DNA of 64,000 bases from Methylorubrum populi (lineage in GTDB: Bacteria; Pseudomonadota; Alphaproteobacteria; Rhizobiales; Beijerinckiaceae): positions 1,760,501 through 1,824,500 of the forward strand of contig NZ_AP014809.1 of NCBI RefSeq assembly GCF_002355515.1, given 5' to 3'. The notes below the pieces were generated by a model. That model was not told the DNA's origin and made no database searches. It saw only the letters and a list, made by a program, of their open reading frames with translations. This document shows positions 17,070 to 24,609 of the stretch, piece after piece. Position 1 is the stretch's first letter, and the number at the start of each line of letters is the position of its first letter. Both the position numbers and the translations under genes were made by a program.

Positions 17070-18641
17070 ATGCTGATGCATCGTCTCCTCACCCTCGGCG
17101 CCGAGCGCCATCCCGGGCGGCCCGCCTTCCACTGGGTCGATCGCGATCGCGGCCTGACCTATGCCGGGGCAGTCGATGCCATGGACCGCATGGCCGGCGC
17201 CTTGCACGATCTCGGCGTGGGAAAGGGGGATCGTGTCACGATCTTCGCCCATAACGGGCTCGACTACATCGTGGCGATGCTGGGAGCATGGCGGATCGGC
17301 GCCATTGCCGCGCTAGTGAACGTGAAGTTTGCCGACGAACTGACCGATTATTTCGCCGACCACACGCCGAGCGCAGTGGTCTACACCCACGACATGGAGG
17401 CGCAGGTGGCCGCGGCCTGCGCGGCGGTCGGAACGGTCCGCGCCCGCCTGTGCATGGATGGGGCGCAGGACGGCGCCCTCTCCCTGCCGGAGATGCTGGC
17501 GGCAGCCTTGCCCGCCCCGCCCGATCCCGGCGACGAGACCGCCATCGCCCACCTGTCCTACACCTCTGGCACGACGGGCAAGCCGAAGGGCGCCTGCCTG
17601 CGCCACGAGCCCACCGTCCGCGCCGCCCGCTGCATCGGCGAGCGCCTGCGGCTGCGACCGGGCGACGTCTCCTTCGGCCCCTCCGCGCTCTCCAGCTCCT
17701 ACCAGCTCGTCGCCAACCTGCTGCCGCCGCTCGCCGTCGGCGCGGCGATCAACGTGATGCGCTTCTGGACCCGGGAGGGCGGCTACGACGCGCTCAGTGC
17801 CCGCAGGGCGACGAGCCTCGTGGCCAACCCGCCGATCCTCGACGACGTGCTGCAGGAATCCCGCCGCCGCGGCGCCCCGCCGCCGGCCCTGCGCCTCGGC
17901 CTCTCCGGCGGCGGTCCGGTGCCGCCGACGCTCAAGGCGGCGTGGCGCGACGAACTCGGCCTGCCGCTGGTCGAGAGCTACGGCCAGAGCGAACTCGGCG
18001 GCTTCGTCGGCCTCGGCTACCCGGAACCGGAGCCGGACGATGCGCGGCTCGGGCGCGTCGGGCCGCCGTTGCCCGACAAGGAGGTGTTCATCCTCGGTCC
18101 CGACGACCGGGTGCTGCCGCCGGGCGAGATCGGCGAGATCGCGCTCACCGGCGGCTTCATGGCCGGCTACTGGGGCAAGCCGGACAAGACGGAAGCCGCG
18201 ACCCGCGGCGGCTACCTGCGCACCGGCGATCTCGGGCTTCTCGACGCGGAGGGCTGCGTGACCCTGCGCAGCCGCCGGGCGGAGCTCGTCGAGGTGTCCG
18301 GGCGCCTGTGGTACCCGCGCGACGTCGAGGAGGCGCTGGCGGCGCAGCCCGGCGTGGCCCAGGCGGCGCTGGTCGGCGTCGCCGATCCGGCCCTCGGTCA
18401 GCGGCCGGTCGCCTTCGCGCAAGGCCAGCCCGGCGCCGCGCTCGACGCGGCGGCGCTGAAGGCCGCGATCACCGGCCGGGTCGCCTACGACCTCGACCCC
18501 CTCGTGCTCGTGGTCGTGCCGGACATGCCGATGACCCCGACCGGCAAGATCGCCAAGGCGGATCTCGCCCGCTCCGACCTCGCCCGGACCGCCGCCGGAA
18601 GTGCCGCCGAAAGTGCCGCGAAGAGCGTGGTGGCGGTGTGA
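17070..18641 (+). CDS. AMP-forming acyl-CoA synthetase (ANL superfamily)
   Basis: 523 residues. Adenylation motifs are SYTSGTTGKPKG (about residues 165-176), VESYGQSELGGF (about 302) and YLRTGDLG (A7). The C-terminal subdomain ends with the catalytic Lys in MTPTGKIAKADL. It would activate a carboxylic acid as the CoA thioester, implying that the pathway yields an acid. It starts 50 bp after the flavoprotein gene and its TGA overlaps the next ATG (GTGTGATG). The length is typical of crotonobetaine/long-chain-type ligases; the acid cannot be predicted. Confidence 0.9.
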   Translation: MLMHRLLTLGAERHPGRPAFHWVDRDRGLTYAGAVDAMDRMAGALHDLGVGKGDRVTIFAHNGLDYIVAMLGAWRIGAIAALVNVKFADELTDYFADHTPSAVVYTHDMEAQVAAACAAVGTVRARLCMDGAQDGALSLPEMLAAALPAPPDPGDETAIAHLSYTSGTTGKPKGACLRHEPTVRAARCIGERLRLRPGDVSFGPSALSSSYQLVANLLPPLAVGAAINVMRFWTREGGYDALSARRATSLVANPPILDDVLQESRRRGAPPPALRLGLSGGGPVPPTLKAAWRDELGLPLVESYGQSELGGFVGLGYPEPEPDDARLGRVGPPLPDKEVFILGPDDRVLPPGEIGEIALTGGFMAGYWGKPDKTEAATRGGYLRTGDLGLLDAEGCVTLRSRRAELVEVSGRLWYPRDVEEALAAQPGVAQAALVGVADPALGQRPVAFAQGQPGAALDAAALKAAITGRVAYDLDPLVLVVVPDMPMTPTGKIAKADLARSDLARTAAGSAAESAAKSVVAV

Positions 18642-19459
18642 TGCGCCCCGCCTCACGCTGGTGGTGGGACCTGACCACGGAAGACTTTTCGCGCCTCGAC
18701 TGGACGCAACTCGTCGCGGTCCTGCCCGTGGCGGCGGTCGAGCAGCACGGGCCGCACCTGCCGGTGCGGGTCGATGCCGCGATCAATGCCGGCATCCTCG
18801 CCCGTGCCGTGGCCCTGATGCCCGACGACCTGCCGGCGCTGGTCCTGCCGATGCTGCCGATCGGCAAGTCGAACGAGCATCATGCCTTCCCCGGCACGCT
18901 CAGCCTCTCCCACGAAACCCTGGCGCGGCTCTGGATCGAGACCGCCGAGGGCGTGCACCGCGCCGGGGGCCGCCGCCTCCTCATCCTCAACAGCCATGGC
19001 GGGCAGCCGCAGGTGATGGAGATCGTGACCCGCGAATTGCGGGTGCGGCTCGGCATGCTCGCGGTCGGCTGCGGTTGGGGCGGGGTGATGCCGATGGACG
19101 ATCTCTTCTCGGAGGCCGAGCGCCGCCACGGCATCCATGGCGGGGCGATCGAGACCAGCGCGATGCTGGCGCTCCACCCCGACCTCGTGCGGATGGAGCG
19201 GGCGGACGACTTCGTGCCGCTCTCGGTCGAGATGGAGCGGGCCGGCGGGTTGCTGACGCCCGAGGGCCGGGTCGGCTTCGGCTGGATGGCGCAGGACCTT
19301 CACCCCGCCGGCGTCAGCGGCAACGCCGCGGCGGCGGATGCCCGGCGCGGGGCCGAACTGGTGGAGCGCGCCGCCGCGGGGGTGGTGCGGCTGGTGCGCG
19401 AGATCGCGAACTTCCCGCTCGAACGGCTGAGCCCCGGGACGGCCTTCGATGCCCGCTGA
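18641..19459 (+). CDS. Creatininase-family metal-dependent amidohydrolase
   Basis: 272 residues. Metal and active-site positions typical of the creatininase fold are present: VEQHGPHLPVRVD (E34, H36, D45), LNSHGGQPQV (about 120-129), and GGAIETSAM, where the Glu is a ligand (about 167). Members hydrolyse cyclic amides (creatinine, 2,5-diketopiperazine-like rings) or formamido-pyrimidines. It is translationally coupled to the CoA ligase and overlaps the next gene by 11 bp. In this operon it would be the ring-opening or amide-cleaving step; that role is inferred from fold and context. Confidence 0.85.
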   Translation: MRPASRWWWDLTTEDFSRLDWTQLVAVLPVAAVEQHGPHLPVRVDAAINAGILARAVALMPDDLPALVLPMLPIGKSNEHHAFPGTLSLSHETLARLWIETAEGVHRAGGRRLLILNSHGGQPQVMEIVTRELRVRLGMLAVGCGWGGVMPMDDLFSEAERRHGIHGGAIETSAMLALHPDLVRMERADDFVPLSVEMERAGGLLTPEGRVGFGWMAQDLHPAGVSGNAAAADARRGAELVERAAAGVVRLVREIANFPLERLSPGTAFDAR

Positions 19460-21095
19460 CGCCCTGCGGCGGGTCGCCGAGCCCGAGACCGCGACGCTAA
19501 CGCTTCCCGATGGGATCGAGCTCGTGGCCGACCTCTGGCGCCCCGCCGAACCCGGTCGCCATCCCGTCCTGCTGATGCGCCAGCCCTACGGCCGCGCCAT
19601 CGCCTCGACCCTGACCCTGGCCCATCCGGCTTGGTACGCCGCCCGCGGCTACCTCGTCGTGGTTCAGGACGTGCGCGGGCGCGGCGGCAGCGGCGGCGAT
19701 TTTCGCCTGTTCGAGCACGAGGCCGCGGACGGCGCGGCGACCCTGGCCTGGGCCGCGGATCTACCGGGATCGGACGGCCGCGTCGCGACCTACGGCTTCA
19801 GCTATCAGGCGGTGACGCAGTTCCTGGCGCTCGCGGGTGCGCGCCGCGCGGGCACGAAGCGGCCCGATGCGATCGTGCCGGCGATGGGCGGATGGGACAT
19901 CCGCGACGACTGGGCCTTCACCGGCGGTGCCTTCGGGCTCGCCGGCAATATCGGCTGGGCCTGCCAGATGGGCGCCGAACGCGCCCGGCTCCGGGGCGAC
20001 GCGGCCGCCTTCGCGGCGCTCGGCGGGGCGGCCCGCGGCGCGCCCTGGAGCGGACCGGTCGCGGCCCAGCCCGAAGTGCTCGCGCGACACGCCGCCGACC
20101 ATCACTACATCGACTGGCTCGGCGACGATCCCGCCTATTGGGACGCGATCGCGCCGGCCCGCCTCCTCGCGGGGAGCGACCTCGCCGTGCCCGGCCTGCA
20201 TGTCGGCGGCTGGCAGGATTTTCTGCTCGACGGCACGCTTCGGGCCTACCAAGCCTTCCGCGCCGGGCCGGCGCCACAGCGCCTCCTGATCGGTCCTTGG
20301 ACGCACGCCCCCTGGGGGCGCCGCGTCGGCAGCCTCGATCTCGGACCGGAAGCCGTCACGCCGGTCGATGCTGCGACCGTCGCCTTCCTCGATCACGTGC
20401 TGCTCGGGCGCGAGGATCCGGGTCCGCCGGTCCGGCTGTTCGATGTGGGCAGCCGCGGCTGGGCCAGCTTCTCCGCCTGGCCCGAGCCCGAACCGACGGC
20501 GCTCTATCTCGCCTCCGACGGGCTTGCTGCCACCGCGGCAGGCGGACGACTCGCGGCGGCGCCGGGGGCGGCCGGCGAGGACCGCCTCGTGCATGATCCG
20601 TGGCGCCCCGCGCCGATCGTCGGCGGGCCCTGGGGGACGCCGCCGGGCTACCAGGACCGTGCCGCCCTCGACGACCGCAGCGACGTCGCGGTCTATGACG
20701 GCCCGGTGATCGCCGCGCCCCTGCACCTCGCCGGCCGCGTGGCGGCCGAGGTCTACGTCGAGACCGCGGCGGCGAGCTACGACCTCCACGCCACGCTCTC
20801 CCTCGTGGAGCCGGACGGACGCGCCCTCACCCTGACCGCCGGCCATCTGCGGGTCGCCGATGCCGGCGCGCCCGGTCCCCGGCGCATCGCCATGCGCGGC
20901 GTGTGCTGCACGCTGCGGCCCGGACAGCGCCTGCGGCTGTCGCTCCAGGCCGCCGCCTGGCCGGCCTTCGCCGTCAATCCGGGGACCGGAAGCCGCCCGG
21001 AGGCGGCCGCGGCGATGCAGGCGCAGGTGATCCTGCTCGCCCTCCGCCACGGGGCCGAGCGGCCGTCGCGGCTGCTTCTGCCGGTCCTCGCGTGA
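19449..21095 (+). CDS. CocE/NonD-type serine hydrolase (X-Pro dipeptidyl-peptidase S15 family)
   Basis: 548 residues. The N-terminal alpha/beta hydrolase domain carries VVVQDVRGRGGSGGDF and the nucleophile elbow YGFSYQAVTQ (Ser near residue 118). The acid is in HVGGWQDFLLDG and the His in GPWTHAPWGRR. A C-terminal jelly-roll domain begins around PAPIVGGPWG and includes RVAAEVYVETAA. These are the domains of cocaine esterase, glutaryl-7-ACA acylase and relatives, so ester or amide hydrolysis is expected. The elbow has Gln-Ala where GxSYxG is common. No signal peptide is evident, so it is probably cytosolic. It is the last enzyme of the eleven-gene operon. Confidence 0.88.
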   Translation: MPADALRRVAEPETATLTLPDGIELVADLWRPAEPGRHPVLLMRQPYGRAIASTLTLAHPAWYAARGYLVVVQDVRGRGGSGGDFRLFEHEAADGAATLAWAADLPGSDGRVATYGFSYQAVTQFLALAGARRAGTKRPDAIVPAMGGWDIRDDWAFTGGAFGLAGNIGWACQMGAERARLRGDAAAFAALGGAARGAPWSGPVAAQPEVLARHAADHHYIDWLGDDPAYWDAIAPARLLAGSDLAVPGLHVGGWQDFLLDGTLRAYQAFRAGPAPQRLLIGPWTHAPWGRRVGSLDLGPEAVTPVDAATVAFLDHVLLGREDPGPPVRLFDVGSRGWASFSAWPEPEPTALYLASDGLAATAAGGRLAAAPGAAGEDRLVHDPWRPAPIVGGPWGTPPGYQDRAALDDRSDVAVYDGPVIAAPLHLAGRVAAEVYVETAAASYDLHATLSLVEPDGRALTLTAGHLRVADAGAPGPRRIAMRGVCCTLRPGQRLRLSLQAAAWPAFAVNPGTGSRPEAAAAMQAQVILLALRHGAERPSRLLLPVLA

Positions 21096-21228
21096 GACGG
21101 CCGATCGGAGTGCGTGCCGACGATGCCGGTTCGTCGAGCGGATGCGGCTCCGGCTTCGCCGACGGCACGGCCTTTGCTGCCGCCGACGGCGCAAACGTGG
21201 CCATCACGGCCCCGCGGGAGCCTCCAGA

Positions 21229-21435
21229 ATGCGCGTGACACGGGCCGGTCTCGGCCTCAGCCTCCCTCTCCTCGCTTGGTTCGCCGCCGCCTTCTGTCTC
21301 GGCAGCGGCGTCGTCACGGCGCCGGGCGCCCGTGCGCAGGGCACGGTAACGCCGCCGGCCGGTCAATCGCGCATCACCGCCCCGGGCGGACGGCGCGGAA
21401 AAGCCGCCCGCTCCCACCGGAAGCGACATCGGTGA
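21229..21435 (+). CDS. Small exported protein, PAG/TAPGG family (paralogue 3)
   Basis: 68 residues from ATG 21229, with GGGAG upstream. A signal peptide (GLSLPLLAWFAAAFCLGSG) is cleaved near ARA-Q, leaving a short basic mature peptide QGTVTPPAGQSRITAPGG followed by a Lys/Arg-rich tail. The PAGxxxxTAPGG core is shared with the genes at 5518, 6039 and 21504. Function unknown; the strongly basic tail might bind nucleic acid, anionic polysaccharide or the envelope. Confidence 0.6.
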   Translation: MRVTRAGLGLSLPLLAWFAAAFCLGSGVVTAPGARAQGTVTPPAGQSRITAPGGRRGKAARSHRKRHR

Positions 21436-21503
21436 GCCGCTTCCCGGGGTCCCTAGCGACCGACGACACCTCGCAATCCCTCCGCAACCGGAAAGCCCGT
21501 CCC

Positions 21504-21770
21504 ATGCGTACCTTCACGACCGCCACACTCGCCCTGTCTATCCTCACCGGTCTGCACGCCGGCGCCTTCGCCCAAGGATCGACCGGCGCTCCGGCCGGCA
21601 GCCCGGGCGCGACCGCGCCGGGCGGCACGGAAGGAGCCGCCGCCATCCTGAACGAGCGGGAGGCGATCCGCTCGGGCGAGGCCATCCCGGCACCGCCCGG
21701 CACCGGCGTGCCGGTGGAGACCGCCCCGCCCCCGGCCGAGGAGCGCCGTCTCCCGCCGCCGCGTCCCTGA
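21504..21770 (+). CDS. Small exported protein, PAG/TAPGG family (paralogue 4)
   Basis: 88 residues from ATG 21504. The signal peptide MRTFTTATLALSILTGLHAGAFA is followed by a mature start QGSTGAPAGSPGATAPGG, matching the motif of paralogues 1-3. A proline-rich C-terminus follows (ETAPPPAEERRLPPPRP). It lies 68 bp after paralogue 3 on the same strand and just before a strong terminator, so the pair is probably co-transcribed. No domain recognised. Confidence 0.7.
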   Translation: MRTFTTATLALSILTGLHAGAFAQGSTGAPAGSPGATAPGGTEGAAAILNEREAIRSGEAIPAPPGTGVPVETAPPPAEERRLPPPRP

Positions 21771-21789
21771 CCGGCCTCGCAACGAGAAG

Positions 21790-21826
21790 AGGCGCCGCCG
21801 GATCGCTCCGGCGGCGCCTCCTTTTT
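21790..21826 (+). terminator. Strong rho-independent terminator
   Basis: A perfect 13-bp stem (21790-21802 with 21807-21819), a 4-nt loop TCGC and a following CCTTTTTC tract. It is placed between the converging genes ending at 21770 (+) and 21848 (-). Confidence 0.9.
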
Positions 21827-21847
21827 CCCGGGACCCGGCGTCCGCCT

Positions 21848-22921
21848 CTACTGCGTCAGCCGATCGTCGATCCCCTTCACGTACCAGTTCATGCCGAGGA
21901 TCATCGGGTCGGGGGCGTGCTCCCCCTCCTTCACCGCGACCGAGCCGTCCTGCTTGAGCACCGGCCCCTGGAACGGGTGGATCCGGCCCTCGACGATCCC
22001 CTTCTTGGTCTCCTCGGCCAGCGCCTTCACGTCGTCGGGCATGTTGGTGAAGGGCGCCAGCACGACCATGCCGTCCTTGATGCCGCCCCAGCTGTCCCCG
22101 CTCTTCCACGTGCCGTCGAGGACGGCCTTGGCCTCCTGGATCACGTAGCCGTTCCAGTCGTCGACGATCGAGGTCAGCTGCGCCTTGGGGGCGAAGCGGT
22201 ACTGGTCGGAGGACTGGCCGAAGGCGAGCTTGCCGGCCTTCTCCGCCTCCTGCAGCGGCGCGGCGGAATCGGTGTGCTGGGTCAGGATGTCGGCCCCTTG
22301 CGCCAGGAGCGCCTTGGCCGCCTCCGCCTCCTTGCCGGGGTCGAACCACGTGTTCACCCAGACGATCTTGACCTTGATGTCCGGGTTGACCGACTGCGCG
22401 CCGAGCATGAAGGCGTTGATGCCGCTCACGACTTCCGGGATCGGGAAAGAGGCGATGTAGCCGACGGTGCCCGACTTCGACAGCTTGCCGGCGATCTTCC
22501 CGCAGATGTAGCGCCCCTCGTAGAAGCGGGCCGAGTAGGTCGAGACGTTGTCGGCCCGCTTGTAGCCGGTGGCGTGGGCGAACTTCACCTTGGGGAACTT
22601 CTTGGCGGCCTTCAGGGTCGGCTCCATGAAGCCGAAGGAGGTGGTGAAGATCAGGCCCGCCCCCGAGCGGGCGAGCTTCTCGATCGAGCGCTCGCTGTCG
22701 GCCTCGGGCACGTTCTCGAGGAAGGTCGTCTCGACCTTGTCGGGCAGCGCCTCGGCCAGCGCCTTGCGGCTGAGGTCGTGCTGGTAGGAATAGCCGTAAT
22801 CGGCGACCGGACCGACATAGACGAAGCCGACCTTGAGCTTGTCCACCGCCCGTGCCGGGCTCGCCGCGACGGCCGCGCACAGAAGTGCTCCGGCCACGCG
22901 CGTGACGATGCTGCCCATCAT
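21848..22921 (-). CDS. BMP-family (PnrA/NupN-like) ABC transporter substrate-binding protein A
   Basis: 357 residues. The signal peptide ends ASPARA. The mature protein begins with KVGFVYVGPVADYGYSYQHD, the BMP (basic membrane protein) N-terminal signature seen in nucleoside-binding proteins such as PnrA. The conserved SFGFMEPTLKAAKKFPKVKF segment and late GIVEGRIHPFQGPV also fit. It would capture nucleosides or purine bases in the periplasm. It lies about 1.7 kb from the nearest matching ATPase gene (24610), separated by the chimeric sigma gene and a repeat, so the original operon may have been split. The permeases at 28645 and 29588 are likely partners. Confidence 0.9.
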   Translation of the reverse strand: MMGSIVTRVAGALLCAAVAASPARAVDKLKVGFVYVGPVADYGYSYQHDLSRKALAEALPDKVETTFLENVPEADSERSIEKLARSGAGLIFTTSFGFMEPTLKAAKKFPKVKFAHATGYKRADNVSTYSARFYEGRYICGKIAGKLSKSGTVGYIASFPIPEVVSGINAFMLGAQSVNPDIKVKIVWVNTWFDPGKEAEAAKALLAQGADILTQHTDSAAPLQEAEKAGKLAFGQSSDQYRFAPKAQLTSIVDDWNGYVIQEAKAVLDGTWKSGDSWGGIKDGMVVLAPFTNMPDDVKALAEETKKGIVEGRIHPFQGPVLKQDGSVAVKEGEHAPDPMILGMNWYVKGIDDRLTQ

Positions 22922-23328
22922 GACTGTCTGCCCCTTTTCGGCGACGTTGCCCGCCGCGACTTGCCGGCGCCGCGCATGGACGCCCTGGAGACTTTCAGAG
23001 CAAGACCAGGGCCAGGTCGGGCCGCGGGAGCAGGGAGCGCTGAGCCGGCTTCAGGATACGACCCTGATCAGCTTGAGCCTGCAAAGGGCTGCGACGGGTG
23101 GTGAGCGGGCTTTCTGACGAGCGATCGCGACGCATTGCATCGCAGCGTAGATCGAGCGTTCGTCGAACCGATGATCGCGTGCTACGAACCGCTGTGCTGC
23201 CGCAGAGATCGAGGGACACCCCACACGTAACCCTTCAGGCCAAGCTATGCCGCATGGGGAAAGGCTTGGCCGGTTGAGACGCCCGAGTCCGTAGGATCAG
23301 CGGGATCGTTCGGGGAAAGGGGGGAGCT
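22922..23328. other. Intergenic region upstream of BMP protein A and the chimeric gene
   Basis: 407 bp between divergent genes. No convincing gene was found. An 8-bp inverted repeat GGCCAAGC (23238-23245)/GCTTGGCC (23264-23271) lies about 60 bp upstream of the GTG at 23329. Promoters for both flanking genes are presumably here but were not resolved. Confidence 0.4.
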
Positions 23329-23790
23329 GTGCCGATCGTGAAGGCGTCTGACGACGCAGATCTCGCGCGGCTGATTAGGTCTGTCGCCGAGGGCGACCGC
23401 ACGGCTTTGCGCGCGCTCTATACCGCGACCGCCCCGAAACTTCTCGGGATCATCCTGCGTATCGTGCAGGATCGGGGTGATGCACTGCAGGAGGTGTTCG
23501 TGCGCATCTGGCAGCGGGCCGGCAGCTACGATCCGAACGGCGGCACGCCGATTCGGGGAGCGCAGGCGATCGCCAGCTTCTTCGCAGACCTAAGGGCGAA
23601 GGGCTTCAAGGATCACAAGATCACGGTGCAGGATGCCACCACAAAGGGTGACACCCTGATCCTCACTGGCCGGTGGCAGTTGAACGGACCGACCGACGGC
23701 GGCGACACGCAGAGCTACGGCGGCAATTGGGTCAACGTCCTGGAGCGCCAAGGCGATCGCTGGCGCACCGTGCTGCACACCTGGAACTGA
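23329..23790 (+). CDS. Chimeric protein: ECF sigma-70 region 2 fused to a SnoaL-like domain
   Basis: 153 residues from a GTG preceded by GGGGGAG. Residues 1-67 are the start of an ECF sigma factor: DDADLARLIRSVAEGDRTAL, then APKLLGIILRIVQDR and DALQEVFVRIWQRAGSYDP, with two or three residues missing before DALQE compared with the usual RxxAEDALQE. Region 4 is absent. From GGTPIRGAQAIASFF onward the sequence is the C-terminal half of a SnoaL/DUF4440-type domain ending WVNVLERQGDRWRTVLHTWN. The join looks like an in-frame deletion between two genes. It is unlikely to act as a sigma factor because promoter -35 recognition is missing; it may be a relic or an evolved fusion. Confidence 0.75.
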   Translation: MPIVKASDDADLARLIRSVAEGDRTALRALYTATAPKLLGIILRIVQDRGDALQEVFVRIWQRAGSYDPNGGTPIRGAQAIASFFADLRAKGFKDHKITVQDATTKGDTLILTGRWQLNGPTDGGDTQSYGGNWVNVLERQGDRWRTVLHTWN

Positions 23791-24092
23791 GTCTGCTCGC
23801 CTCGCCCCGGAACGCCGGTGCGAGCGCCACGCTCCGTTCCAAACTGGATGTCCGCGGCCTCACTCGATTTCATGCGCTTCGGACCGCCGACTGGCGCACA
23901 GCGGCGGCCGGCCGGTTCCCAGCAGAATGAGGGGCATCGGACACACTGATCTCTCGATCCGCCCGTCCAAAGCCGGTCGGTCAGGTCACTCAGGTATCAG
24001 CAGTCCGGGATCTGCCTGCTTCGGCGCTGGGCACTCTGTGCGGGTGTCCAAGGTGCCAAGACATGGGGAGAGGGTGGCGAGACGGACCATGA

Positions 24093-24201
24093 CCTAGAGC
24101 CGTATCCGACCTGATTGCATCAGGCCGGCGTCTCTCGCTCATTGTTTTGGCGCGCCTTCTCTCGACGAACCGGTGACCACTTCATCGGAATGCGCTCTAG
24201 G
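24093..24201. repeat. Alphaproteobacterial intergenic repeat element (about 109 bp) with terminal inverted repeats
   Basis: The segment is bounded by CCTAGAGC (24093-24100) and its inverse GCTCTAGG (24194-24201). Its interior (CATTGTTTTGGCGCG, CGAACCGGTGACCACTTCAT) resembles, from memory, a repeat common in Methylobacterium and related Rhizobiales intergenic DNA. It has no coding capacity. The surrounding 23791-24271 stretch contains nothing else I recognise. Confidence 0.6.
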
Positions 24202-24271
24202 ATCTTGCGATGATGCGGATCGGCCTCCCGTCTAGGTTTGGGGCAGGGTCCTCCAGGGTTCAGGAGCAGGG

Positions 24272-24526
24272 TCAGTCCCCGCCGCCTCCGCCACCACTGT
24301 CCCCGCCAGAGCAGAACAAACTGCCGCCCGCGTAAGGCAACGGAGCTGAGCCGCAAGAATGGGGCGAGTGGGAGGGTCCGCTGTCGTTCACGGCGGAGGA
24401 GTCGTAGAGCGCCGGGTTGTAGCCGCCATCGCCGCCAGCCGACGAGCACGGCTTGCCGGCCGCTGCCTCACGGCGGCGACGCTCTTCCTTGCGGCGCTTA
24501 CGGCCGAAGATGTCGAAAATACGCAT
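24272..24526 (-). CDS. Small hypothetical protein, charged N-terminus and Ser/Gly/Cys-rich tail
   Basis: 84 residues from the ATG at 24526. The N-terminus MRIFDIFGRKRRKEERRRRE is a strongly basic amphipathic helix. It is followed by a low-complexity region rich in Ser, Gly, Pro and Tyr with four cysteines, ending CSGGDSGGGGGGD. There is no signal peptide. The architecture suggests a membrane- or nucleic-acid-associated or metal-binding small protein, but no family was recognised. Its start lies 84 bp downstream of the 3' end of the nucleoside ATPase gene on the same strand. Confidence 0.5.
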   Translation of the reverse strand: MRIFDIFGRKRRKEERRRREAAAGKPCSSAGGDGGYNPALYDSSAVNDSGPSHSPHSCGSAPLPYAGGSLFCSGGDSGGGGGGD

Positions 24527-24609
24527 CAATCGATCTCGCAGAGCCGTTGAGCGAGTTTGCCCGCGACCGGAAACTCCTGAACCCTGGATGTCAGGATAAG
24601 CCCCCTAAC

